The translations under genes were made by a program, and so were the position numbers. 58,441 bases of DNA. It comes from Apopatocola sp963628785. Its GTDB lineage: Bacteria > Bacillota > Clostridia > Oscillospirales > Oscillospiraceae. Every line of letters starts with the position of its first letter. The first letter of the stretch is position 1. Positions 51,728 through 58,441 of the stretch are shown in pieces. The notes beneath the pieces are model-generated. The model was not told where the DNA came from and made no database searches. It worked only from the letters and a program-made list of their open reading frames with translations. The stretch covers positions 1 to 58,441 of the forward strand of contig CAVGGQ010000003.1 of assembly GCA_963628785.1 (NCBI GenBank), given 5' to 3'.

Positions 51728-52685
51728 TTCCGGCATCCTCCTTGTCCCAGTCTTCCATGATCTTGGTCATCTGGATGATGCGGCGGCTGCGCTTGGCGAC
51801 ATACTCGGAGACATCGCCCCACTTGAGTGCGCCTTCGCCGGCCTTCACGCCGGTCTTGCCTTCCTTGAGCAGCTTCTCGCCGTAGGGAATGCCGTCGGTG
51901 TCGTTGCACAGGGAGGGGAGCACGCCCTTGGCGACCGTCATTGGGATCTCAAGACCGACAAAGTCCCACAGAGCGAGCGGGCCTTCGAAGCCGTAGCGCA
52001 GACCGTCGGTGTAGCGCATGGCATTCTCGGCGTCCTCGGCGCTGATCCAGCCCTGATCGATCATGTAATAGAGCTCGCGGCAGATGACCGTGGCGAGACG
52101 GTTCACGATGAAGCCGGGGGCGAAGTGGTTGAGAACGGCGGGTTTCTTGCCCATGGACTCCAGCTGCGCCTTCATGGCGGCGACGGTCTTGTCGCTCGTC
52201 TTGGGGCCGCGGACGACCTCGATGAGCTTCATAAGGTGCGGGGGGTTGAACCAGTGCGTAATGATGAGACGCTCGGGGTGCGTGAGCACGCCCTCGGACA
52301 CAGTGAAAACGTCCATGCCGGAGGTGTTGCTGCAGATGATGCAGTCCTCGCGGCAGCTGTCGCTGAGAGTCTTGTAAAGATTGCGCTTCGCGTCGGGATT
52401 CTCTGCAATGGTTTCCACGGCAACATCGACCTCGGAGGCGATCTCCGGGATGCGGTCGGTGGGCAGGCAGTGAAGATTGGCGTGCACTCTCGCGCAGTAG
52501 TCCTCATCGGCCATGCCGTTGGCGATGAGTCCGTCGATGGCGGAGTCGATGCGCTTCACGGCGTCCTCCAGATGGGCGGCGTTGCGGCAGGACATGTAGG
52601 TCTTGTATCCGCAGGAGGAATACACCTGCGCGATGCTCGAACCCATGGTTCCCGCGCCTACGACCAGGACAGTAGAAATGTTCAT
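51720..52685 (-). CDS. 3-hydroxyacyl-CoA dehydrogenase family protein
   Basis: The 321-aa NAD-dependent enzyme has a Rossmann motif VVGAGTMGSSIAQVY, an N-terminal domain with SNTSGMDVF, and the catalytic histidine in ITHWFNPPHLMKLIEVV. The C-terminal helical domain has GFIVNRLATVICRELYYMID. The length fits stand-alone 3-hydroxybutyryl-CoA dehydrogenases or relatives such as L-carnitine and gulonate dehydrogenases. Pairing with an OFA transporter and not with other beta-oxidation genes favours a hydroxy-acid substrate other than a fatty acyl-CoA. Confidence 0.85.
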   Translation of the reverse strand: MNISTVLVVGAGTMGSSIAQVYSSCGYKTYMSCRNAAHLEDAVKRIDSAIDGLIANGMADEDYCARVHANLHCLPTDRIPEIASEVDVAVETIAENPDAKRNLYKTLSDSCREDCIICSNTSGMDVFTVSEGVLTHPERLIITHWFNPPHLMKLIEVVRGPKTSDKTVAAMKAQLESMGKKPAVLNHFAPGFIVNRLATVICRELYYMIDQGWISAEDAENAMRYTDGLRYGFEGPLALWDFVGLEIPMTVAKGVLPSLCNDTDGIPYGEKLLKEGKTGVKAGEGALKWGDVSEYVAKRSRRIIQMTKIMEDWDKEDAGNE

Positions 52686-52769
52686 AACAACAGATCCCTT
52701 CTATATATATTTTTTGAACACACTTTCGTTTCGATGACGGCAAAATAACGACATCCTTGAAAACCGTCT

Positions 52770-52826
52770 ATAATATACACGAAAATTAAAATAATGGTTG
52801 ATTATTATGTAAAACCATGTTAGAAT
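52770..52826. promoter_or_regulatory. Divergent promoters with LysR-type dyad
   Basis: For the plus-strand lysR gene, TTGATT (52798-52803) and TAGAAT (52821-52826) are 17 bases apart. A dyad AATAAT-GGTTG-ATTATT (52790-52806) overlaps this -35. On the minus strand a TATTAT -10 (52770-52775) with a poor -35 serves the dehydrogenase. The layout suits autorepression plus activation of the operon. Confidence 0.6.
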
Positions 52827-52857
52827 AATTAAAACATCAGACGGAGGTACGGCGGAT

Positions 52858-53778
52858 ATGAATTCACAGCAGCTGTCGAGTTTCGTTCAGGTGGCGGAAA
52901 AGCTCAGCTTTTCCAAGGCGGCGGAGCAGCTTTATCTTTCCGTGCCGACCATCAGCCGGAACATACGTCTGCTTGAAGAAGAACTTGGCGTACAGCTTTT
53001 TGTCCGTGACCGCCATCGCGTGGAGCTCACGGAGTCCGGACAGTGCTTCTACGGCGACGCGAAGGTGCTTCTGCGCCTCGAGGCACAGGCCATCCGTCAC
53101 ATTGAGCATATAAACCGCCGGGCTCAGCTGCGTATCGGGTGCACCTCGCAGTCGGAAAAGCGCGCTCTTGCGGCGGCGCTCACTGTCTTTCGCCGGCAGC
53201 ACCCGGGTGCGGTGCCCCAGCTCATCTGCGATGACTATGCGCGGCTGCTCTCCATGCTGCGACGGCAGGAGATCGACATCATGTTCGGTAGCGACAATAT
53301 GGCGCGCGACGAGCCGGAGATCCGCTTTACCCCCTTCATGTCGCAGGATTCCGTCGCGGTCGTACCGCTCATCGATCCGCTTTCCAAGGGTGAGGATCTC
53401 TCATTTGACGACCTTGACGACCGCGTGCTCATCGAGATCCCAGATCGGATGATCCCGTTCCGTTCGCGCAACCGCATCAAGGATCTGCTCGCGGTGCACG
53501 CCCGTCACGCATTCGACATCGAGTGTGAGGATGAGCAGTCGTGCCTCGCCCTGGCCTCGGCGGGCTACGGCATCACGATCCTGCCGGAATATAAAGTCCC
53601 CTTCGACGTGACGCGCTGCGTGCGTCTACCGGTGCGCGAAAACGAGCCCTATTCTTACGGCGCCCTGGTGCTCGCCGAAAGGAACTTTCCGCTTGCCGAG
53701 TCATTCGCGGCGATCCTGCGGGACATCATCGAAAAATATCTCGCCGGCACTTTGACCTCGGACGGAAATTGTCCGTGA
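52858..53778 (+). CDS. LysR family transcriptional regulator (divergent to dehydrogenase/OFA operon)
   Basis: The 306-aa regulator has an N-terminal winged helix (QLSSFVQVAEKLSFSKAAEQ, LSVPTISRNIRLLEEELGVQ) and a substrate-binding domain (QLRIGCTSQSEKRALAAAL, ASAGYGITILPEY). ATG 52858 has ACGGAGGT nine bases upstream. It probably senses the substrate of the divergent operon. Confidence 0.92.
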   Translation: MNSQQLSSFVQVAEKLSFSKAAEQLYLSVPTISRNIRLLEEELGVQLFVRDRHRVELTESGQCFYGDAKVLLRLEAQAIRHIEHINRRAQLRIGCTSQSEKRALAAALTVFRRQHPGAVPQLICDDYARLLSMLRRQEIDIMFGSDNMARDEPEIRFTPFMSQDSVAVVPLIDPLSKGEDLSFDDLDDRVLIEIPDRMIPFRSRNRIKDLLAVHARHAFDIECEDEQSCLALASAGYGITILPEYKVPFDVTRCVRLPVRENEPYSYGALVLAERNFPLAESFAAILRDIIEKYLAGTLTSDGNCP

Positions 53779-53787
53779 TACCCGCCG

Positions 53788-53804
53788 AAATGTGCGGTGC
53801 TGCC
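53788..53804. repeat. Palindromic intergenic repeat, copy 5 (right end only)
   Basis: AAATGTGCGGTGCTGCC equals the right end of the family. No left end is visible within the preceding lysR end. It directly abuts the -35 hexamer of the following promoter. Confidence 0.45.
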
Positions 53805-53833
53805 TTGACGCACGGAAGAAAATATGGTATAAT
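53805..53833 (+). promoter_or_regulatory. Promoter of the CNNM/CorC operon
   Basis: TTGACG (53805-53810) and a perfect TATAAT (53828-53833) are exactly 17 bases apart; the strongest promoter match in the window. Confidence 0.85.
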
Positions 53834-53875
53834 TTTTTAATCTATATTATTTACCAATAGGAGTGATGATCCCGC

Positions 53876-55159
53876 ATGGACGGCGACAGTTGGCTGTCTT
53901 GGATTGCTATCGTTTTCTGCCTCTGCATGGCGGCGTATTTTGCCGTGGCGGAGGTGTCGGCCACATCCGTAAGCCGCATCCGATTGAAGGTTCGGCTGGA
54001 GCAGGGCGACAAAAAGGCCAAGAAGGCTTTGTATGTACAGGACAATTTTGACCGGGCAATTTCCGCGATCCTCATCGGCACGAATATCGTCCACATTTCC
54101 ACCGCCACGCTTACGACGGTGCTCGTAACACGCACTTGGGGCGCAAGCTGGGTAGCGCTCGGGACGATCGTGTGCACGATCACGGTGTTTTTTGCTGGAG
54201 AGATGCTCCCCAAGAGCATCGGCAAGCGCTACAGTGAACGGTGCGCCATCGCGACGGCTCCGTCTCTGTGCTTTTTTATGCGCATTTTCGCACCGCTCGC
54301 GAAGGCCCTTTCGCACATCGGCGAGTTCTTCTCTTCGCTCTTCAAGGGCGATGCGCAGGTCACCGTGACCGAGGACGAACTCTACGACATCATCGAGAAC
54401 ATGACCGACGAGGGCGAGCTGCCCGAGGAGCGGGCGGAGCTCGTCCATTCCGCACTGGAGTTCGGCGATGTGACTGTCGAGCGCGTATTCACGCCGCGCG
54501 TGGATGTGGCGGCGCTCGATGTCAGCACCGAGCCGGAGAAGATCCTCGCCTTCATCCGCGAGCAGCGCCACAGCCGGCTGCCCGTATACGAAGGCAGCAT
54601 CGACAACATCGTCGGCATACTGCAGATCCGCAAGTATGTCCGCGCATACCTCAAAACGAGCCGGTACCCGAAGCTCACAGAGCTGCTCGACACGCCGTGC
54701 TTTGTCCACCAGAGCACGTCCATCGACGAGCTTCTCGAGGAGCTCAACCGGCGAAAGATCTCCCTCGCGGTCGTCACCGACAACTACGGCGGCACGATGG
54801 GCATCGTGACCGTGGAGGACATCCTCGAAGAGCTGGTCGGCGAGATCTGGGACGAGGACGATGTGGCGCAGGTGAAATTCCGCGCTCTCGGCGACAATAC
54901 CTACGAGGTCATCGCTGACACGGACATGGAAGACCTCTTCGATGAGCTCGACTATCCCGACCCCGAGGATACCGACTGGGAGCACAAGCCCGTCGGCGAA
55001 TGGGTGTATGAGCAGTTCGACATGATCCCCTCGCAGGGCGAGAGCTTCACCTGGCACCGTCTGAGCGTAACGGTCGCGGCCATTGACCACCGCCGCATCC
55101 GCAAGCTGCGCATCACGCTTCTGCCCGAAGAGACTCCGGAAGGAGGCGATGAGGCATGA
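53876..55159 (+). CDS. CNNM/CorC-type membrane protein (DUF21-CBS-CorC), first copy
   Basis: A 427-aa protein: DUF21/CNNM membrane domain with about three to four helices (residues 5-190; AAYFAVAEVSATSVSRIRLK), a CBS pair (about 205-330; FTPRVDVAALDV, SRLPVYEGSIDNIVGILQI, AVVTDNYGGTMGIVTVEDIL) and a C-terminal CorC/HlyC domain. The family is linked to Mg2+ or Co2+ efflux. ATG 53876 has AGGAG twelve bases upstream. The next gene overlaps by four bases. Confidence 0.9.
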   Translation: MDGDSWLSWIAIVFCLCMAAYFAVAEVSATSVSRIRLKVRLEQGDKKAKKALYVQDNFDRAISAILIGTNIVHISTATLTTVLVTRTWGASWVALGTIVCTITVFFAGEMLPKSIGKRYSERCAIATAPSLCFFMRIFAPLAKALSHIGEFFSSLFKGDAQVTVTEDELYDIIENMTDEGELPEERAELVHSALEFGDVTVERVFTPRVDVAALDVSTEPEKILAFIREQRHSRLPVYEGSIDNIVGILQIRKYVRAYLKTSRYPKLTELLDTPCFVHQSTSIDELLEELNRRKISLAVVTDNYGGTMGIVTVEDILEELVGEIWDEDDVAQVKFRALGDNTYEVIADTDMEDLFDELDYPDPEDTDWEHKPVGEWVYEQFDMIPSQGESFTWHRLSVTVAAIDHRRIRKLRITLLPEETPEGGDEA

Positions 55160-56451
55160 GCACATGGGTGTATATCGCGGCCATGATCGTGCTGCTGTGC
55201 GGCTCGGCTTTCTTCTCCGCATCGGAAATGGCACTCTCTTCCGCCAACCGTATGCGCCTCTCCTCCGCCGCGGAGGACGGCAATGCCGCCGCTTCGACGG
55301 CGTGCAAAGTCATCGACAAATACGAGAAGGCGCTCTCCGCCATTCTCATCGGCAACAACCTTTGCAACATCGGCTCGGACTCCATCGTCACGCTGCTCGG
55401 CATCACGCTGCTCGGCGACCGCTACAGCGGCTGGGTCTCGGTGCTCACCACCGTTCTCGTGACGGTGATCATCATCATCTTCTGCGAATCCGCGCCGAAG
55501 ATCGCGGCAAAGAAAAACGCGAACAGCATGGCCATGGGCACAGCGGGCTTTACCCGCTTCCTCATGATCATACTCTCACCGGTCATTTTCCTCGTGACGC
55601 AGATCATCCGCCTCATCACGCTCCCTCTCAAGGGCGAAGTGCGCGAGGGCGACCCCGAGGAGGAAGCCGCCGCCGAGCTGCAGTCCATCATCGAGACCGT
55701 TGAGGACGAGGGTGTCATCGATGAGGACCGGAGCGAACTGCTGCGCAGTGCGCTCGACTTTTCCGAAATCGCCGTCATGGACGTCATGACCGCCCGCGTG
55801 GATGTGGAAGCACTCAACATCGACGACGACTGGCGCGAGCTTCTGCTCTCCGGCGAGGAGCTGCCGTTCTCACGCATCCCCGTATACGAGGACAGCATCG
55901 ACAACATCGTCGGCGTACTGTATCTGAATCACTTCTTCAAGGCGCTGCTCGCCGACCCGAACGCCGACATCCGCAGCCACCTTATGAAGCCGCTCTACAT
56001 CTATAAAACCGTGAAGCTGCCCGACGTGCTCGCACAGCTCCGGAAAAACCAGCAGCATCTCGCCATTGTCACGGACGAATACGGCGGAACGCTCGGCATC
56101 GTCACGCTCGAGGACGTACTCGAGGAGATCGTCGGCGATATCTGGGACGAGACCGATGAGGTGGAGACCGAAGTCGTGGAGCGCCCGGACGGCGCATACG
56201 AAGTGGACGGCGACCTGCCCATCGGCGACTTTGCGGAGCTTCTCGGCGTGAGCGAGGAATCGCTCAAGACCGACAGCGCCACCGCCGGCGGTTGGACGAT
56301 CGAAAAATTCGGCTCGTTCCCCAAGACCGGGGACGCCGTGGAGTCCGACGGGCTCCGTGCGACGGTGCTCGCCATGGACGAGGACGGCCACCGCGTGGAA
56401 AAGATCCTCGTGCAGAAGCAGGAGGAAAAAAATACGGACAGCGAAGAGTGA
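55156..56451 (+). CDS. CNNM/CorC-type membrane protein, second copy
   Basis: A 431-aa paralogue of the preceding product with the same domain order: CNNM membrane domain (AFFSASEMALSSANRMRLSS), CBS pair (MTARVDVEALNI, SRIPVYEDSIDNIVGVLYL, AIVTDEYGGTLGIVTLEDVL) and CorC_HlyC end. ATG 55156 overlaps the first copy's stop (ATGA). Tandem, co-translated paralogues suggest a heterodimeric transporter; CNNM proteins are dimers. Confidence 0.9.
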   Translation: MSTWVYIAAMIVLLCGSAFFSASEMALSSANRMRLSSAAEDGNAAASTACKVIDKYEKALSAILIGNNLCNIGSDSIVTLLGITLLGDRYSGWVSVLTTVLVTVIIIIFCESAPKIAAKKNANSMAMGTAGFTRFLMIILSPVIFLVTQIIRLITLPLKGEVREGDPEEEAAAELQSIIETVEDEGVIDEDRSELLRSALDFSEIAVMDVMTARVDVEALNIDDDWRELLLSGEELPFSRIPVYEDSIDNIVGVLYLNHFFKALLADPNADIRSHLMKPLYIYKTVKLPDVLAQLRKNQQHLAIVTDEYGGTLGIVTLEDVLEEIVGDIWDETDEVETEVVERPDGAYEVDGDLPIGDFAELLGVSEESLKTDSATAGGWTIEKFGSFPKTGDAVESDGLRATVLAMDEDGHRVEKILVQKQEEKNTDSEE

Positions 56452-56523
56452 CTTCCCTGCCCATGGTCAGCTGACCGGGAGGACATTCACATTCAGGACT
56501 TAACGCAAAAAAGAGAACGGGCG

Positions 56524-57594
56524 GTGCTCGCGGGACTTTCCGCGGCGAGCATGACGAGCGAGGAGCGCTCCACGGAGCTCTCCATGGAAGAGCTCGCCGC
56601 CCTGGTGGATACGGCGGGCGCGGACTCGGTGGCTCTCGTGCTGCAGACGCGCCAGTCGCCCGACCCGCGCAGCTTCCTCGGTGCAGGCAAGCTGCAGGAG
56701 ATCCGCGAAATCGTCACGAACAACGAGTGCGACCTCGTGGTCATCGACAACGAGCTTTCCCCCTCGCAGGCGCGTGCCATCGAAGAAGAGCTCGGCGTGC
56801 GCGTGGTGGACCGCAGCGGACTCATTCTTGACATTTTCGCCCAGCGCGCCCGCACGAAAGAGGGCCGTCTGCAGGTGCAGCTCGCGCAGTATGAGTATCT
56901 TCTGCCGCGCCTTACCGGCATGTGGACGCACTTAAAGCGCCAGGCCGGCACAAGCGCGCCCATCGGCACGCGCGGCCCGGGCGAGACGCAGCTCGAGACC
57001 GACCGCCGCCACATCCGCCGCATCATTCAGAATCTGCAGTCCGACCTTGAGCAGGTGCGCCGCGTACGCTCCACACAGCGCCGCCGCCGCGAGAAAAACG
57101 CCATGCCCACGGTCGCGCTCGTCGGCTACACGAACGCCGGAAAATCCACGGTGCTCAACCGCCTGACACGCTCGGACATCCCCGCAAACAACCGCCTTTT
57201 CGATACGCTCGACACCACGACGCGCCGCCTGTGGCTGCCGGAACTGCAGAAAGAGGTGCTTCTCTCCGACACGGTCGGCTTCATCCGCAAGCTCCCGACC
57301 AACCTCATTGAGGCATTCAAGGCAACGCTCGAGGAGCTGCAGTACGCCGACCTCCTTCTGCATGTCATCGATGTCTCTGCCCCCGACCGGGAGGAGCAGG
57401 CCGCCGTCACCGATGCGCTCATCCGGGAGCTCGGAGCCTCCGCCACACCGGTGCTGCGCATATACAATAAGTGCGATGCCATCCCCGTGCTCACGGAGCT
57501 GCCGCACACCCGCGACGGTGTGTGCATCTCGGCGAAGACCGGCGAGGGCGTGGACACGTTGCTCGCACGCATCACGGAGGAGCTGAAACGATGA
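56524..57594 (+). CDS. hflX: Ribosome-associated GTPase HflX
   Basis: This GTPase binds and splits stalled or hibernating ribosomes. The N-terminal HflX domain has DPRSFLGAGKLQEI and the RLTGMW-type segment LPRLTGMWTHLKRQAG with GTRGPGETQLETDRR. G1 is GYTNAGKSTVLNRL, and a switch/G3 DTVGFIRKLP and G4 NKCD follow. The first canonical start is GTG 56524, giving 356 aa, but family-like residues (KRERAVLAGL) begin earlier in the same frame; an ATT at 56491 with GGGAGG eight bases upstream may be the true start. Confidence 0.9.
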   Translation: MLAGLSAASMTSEERSTELSMEELAALVDTAGADSVALVLQTRQSPDPRSFLGAGKLQEIREIVTNNECDLVVIDNELSPSQARAIEEELGVRVVDRSGLILDIFAQRARTKEGRLQVQLAQYEYLLPRLTGMWTHLKRQAGTSAPIGTRGPGETQLETDRRHIRRIIQNLQSDLEQVRRVRSTQRRRREKNAMPTVALVGYTNAGKSTVLNRLTRSDIPANNRLFDTLDTTTRRLWLPELQKEVLLSDTVGFIRKLPTNLIEAFKATLEELQYADLLLHVIDVSAPDREEQAAVTDALIRELGASATPVLRIYNKCDAIPVLTELPHTRDGVCISAKTGEGVDTLLARITEELKR

Positions 57595-58220
57595 CACCTT
57601 ACCGCACCGCCGCCGGATACGGCGAAGCGGAATACGAGGACAAGCACAGCCGCTTCATCGGGCACATTCAAGCCGTCACGAGCGAAGCAGAGGCCAAAGC
57701 GTTCATCGAGAGCATCCGCCGCGAGTACGCCGATGCCACGCACAATGTCTATGCATACATCCTTCGCGAGGGGAACATCCTCCGCTGGTCGGATGACGGC
57801 GAGCCGGGGGGGACCTCCGGTCAGCCGACACTTGCCGTGCTACAGGGCGCGGGGCTTACGGACATCTGCTGTGTCACAACGCGCTATTTCGGCGGCATCC
57901 TGCTCGGCTCGGGCGGGCTCGTGCGCGCCTACTCCGCCGCCTGCCGCGCGTCGCTGAAGGAAGCGGGCACAGCCGTCATGCGCCCGTGGCGGCGCGGGAG
58001 CTTTGCCTGCTCCTACGCGCGCTATGAAAAGCTGCGCCGTCTGCTCGAAGACCGCGGCGCGCGCATGGAGGAAACGCTCTTCGGCGCGGAGGTCGAGATC
58101 GTATTCTCCGCCCCCGAAGCACAGAGCGAGAGCTTTGTCACGATCGTGCGCGACGCCACCTCCGGCGAATGCGAAGTACGCCTCGGCGAGAGCGTCTTCC
58201 GCCCGGAAAAAGAAGAATGA
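57591..58220 (+). CDS. yigZ: YigZ/IMPACT family protein
   Basis: The 209-aa protein has the UPF0029 N-terminal domain: EDKHSRFIGHIQAVTSEAEA, ATHNVYAYIL, SDDGEPGGTSGQP, CCVTTRYFGGILLGSGGLVR. The C-terminal ferredoxin-like DUF1949 domain is SYARYEKLRRLLEDRGARM. Eukaryotic IMPACT regulates GCN2; the bacterial role is unsettled. ATG 57591 overlaps the hflX stop (ATGA). Confidence 0.92.
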   Translation: MTPYRTAAGYGEAEYEDKHSRFIGHIQAVTSEAEAKAFIESIRREYADATHNVYAYILREGNILRWSDDGEPGGTSGQPTLAVLQGAGLTDICCVTTRYFGGILLGSGGLVRAYSAACRASLKEAGTAVMRPWRRGSFACSYARYEKLRRLLEDRGARMEETLFGAEVEIVFSAPEAQSESFVTIVRDATSGECEVRLGESVFRPEKEE

Positions 58221-58221
58221 A

Positions 58222-58305
58222 GGCAGCGCCGCACAATGCCGTCTGCGGCGATTTGCGGAAATTTTGTCCCCGCAAATCGCTCTTGCCGGATCATGCGGTA
58301 TTGCC
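58222..58305. repeat. Palindromic intergenic repeat, copy 4
   Basis: An 84-base element right after yigZ. The left end GGCAGCGCCGCACAATGCCG and right end ATCATGCGGTATTGCC are imperfect inverted repeats. Inner CGATTTGCGG and CCCGCAAATCGC pair almost perfectly, so the whole element can fold into one long stem. Confidence 0.7.
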
Positions 58306-58392
58306 CGAAAATTTTTCAAAATTTTTTTCGGTTGATTGCATAATGAAGTTGGACAGCTAAGAAAAAAATCCATAGTGATTTTCCCCTGCATG

Positions 58393-58441
58393 GTAGAATG
58401 AAGTTTGCACACAACATCTGCCAAGGGAGGGCAATCACTAT
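58393..58441 (+). other. 5' end of a further gene cut by the window edge
   Basis: GGGAGGG (58425-58431) is followed eight bases later by AT at the last two bases, which would be an ATG at 58440 if the next base is G. TAGAAT at 58394-58399 could be a -10 element. The AT-rich 58310-58441 stretch may be the end of an insertion sequence, but that cannot be judged here. Confidence 0.3.

Noticed and set aside
1..58441. CRISPR arrays, rRNA and tRNA genes
   Set aside because: No regularly spaced direct repeats and no tRNA-like cloverleaf or rRNA sequence were noticed on reading the intergenic regions; a covariance search was not possible.

Overview
The window is chromosomal DNA from a high-GC Clostridia-like Firmicute, probably an Oscillospirales/Ruminococcaceae relative. 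Supporting signs are the long hibernation factor, a PyrR-type pyr leader, a holB-ricT pair, a ylm-type cell-division cluster (PLPBP, sepF, divIVA, ileS, lspA), cohesin and dockerin remnants, and AGGAGG-type ribosome binding sites with several well supported TTG starts. No rRNA, tRNA or CRISPR array was seen.

Layout. 0-1.2 kb is a scar: the end of an accessory gene (minus strand), an orphan dockerin repeat and a cohesin-domain gene broken by an in-frame TGA. 1.4-4.6 kb holds hpf and, on the minus strand, holB-ricT. 4.6-8.7 kb (minus) holds a transglutaminase-like gene that appears to lack its catalytic centre, a cobalamin pair (cbiB, cobD-type aminotransferase), a DUF2812 protein and a BAAT-like hydrolase. 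8.8-17.7 kb is a pyrimidine operon, pyrC-pyrK-pyrD-pyrF-pyrE-pyrB-pyrI-carB, behind a PyrR attenuator; carA is absent. 17.7-24.6 kb has miaB-mutS-DUF4097 (minus) divergent from mutL and a MATE exporter.

26.0-31.2 kb is a lower-GC accessory island: a DUF4143 ATPase, then a three-gene unit made of a membrane-anchored surface protein, a lipoprotein ending in an LHH (HNH/Endo VII) nuclease domain, and a SUKH (SMI1/KNR4) protein. I read this as a polymorphic toxin with its immunity gene, and it is the most interesting system in the window.

31.3-40.8 kb returns to core genes: degV (minus), miaA, PLPBP (ylmE), sepF, a zinc-ribbon membrane protein, divIVA, ileS, lspA with a very long tail, and an RluD-type pseudouridine synthase. 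40.9-44.0 kb is a GlpA-like/GlpB-like/DUF1667 redox operon. 44.2-47.6 kb has a Tim44-like secreted or membrane protein, the UPF0210/UPF0237 pair and a PheB-type ACT protein. 47.8-53.8 kb carries two LysR-regulated transport loci (putP; OFA antiporter with a 3-hydroxyacyl-CoA dehydrogenase). 53.9-58.2 kb carries two CNNM/CorC-type proteins, hflX and a YigZ/IMPACT protein.

A family of palindromic intergenic repeats (ends GGCARCACCGCAYAAT) recurs at five places, and a second short repeat core occurs after hpf and after the PheB-type gene.
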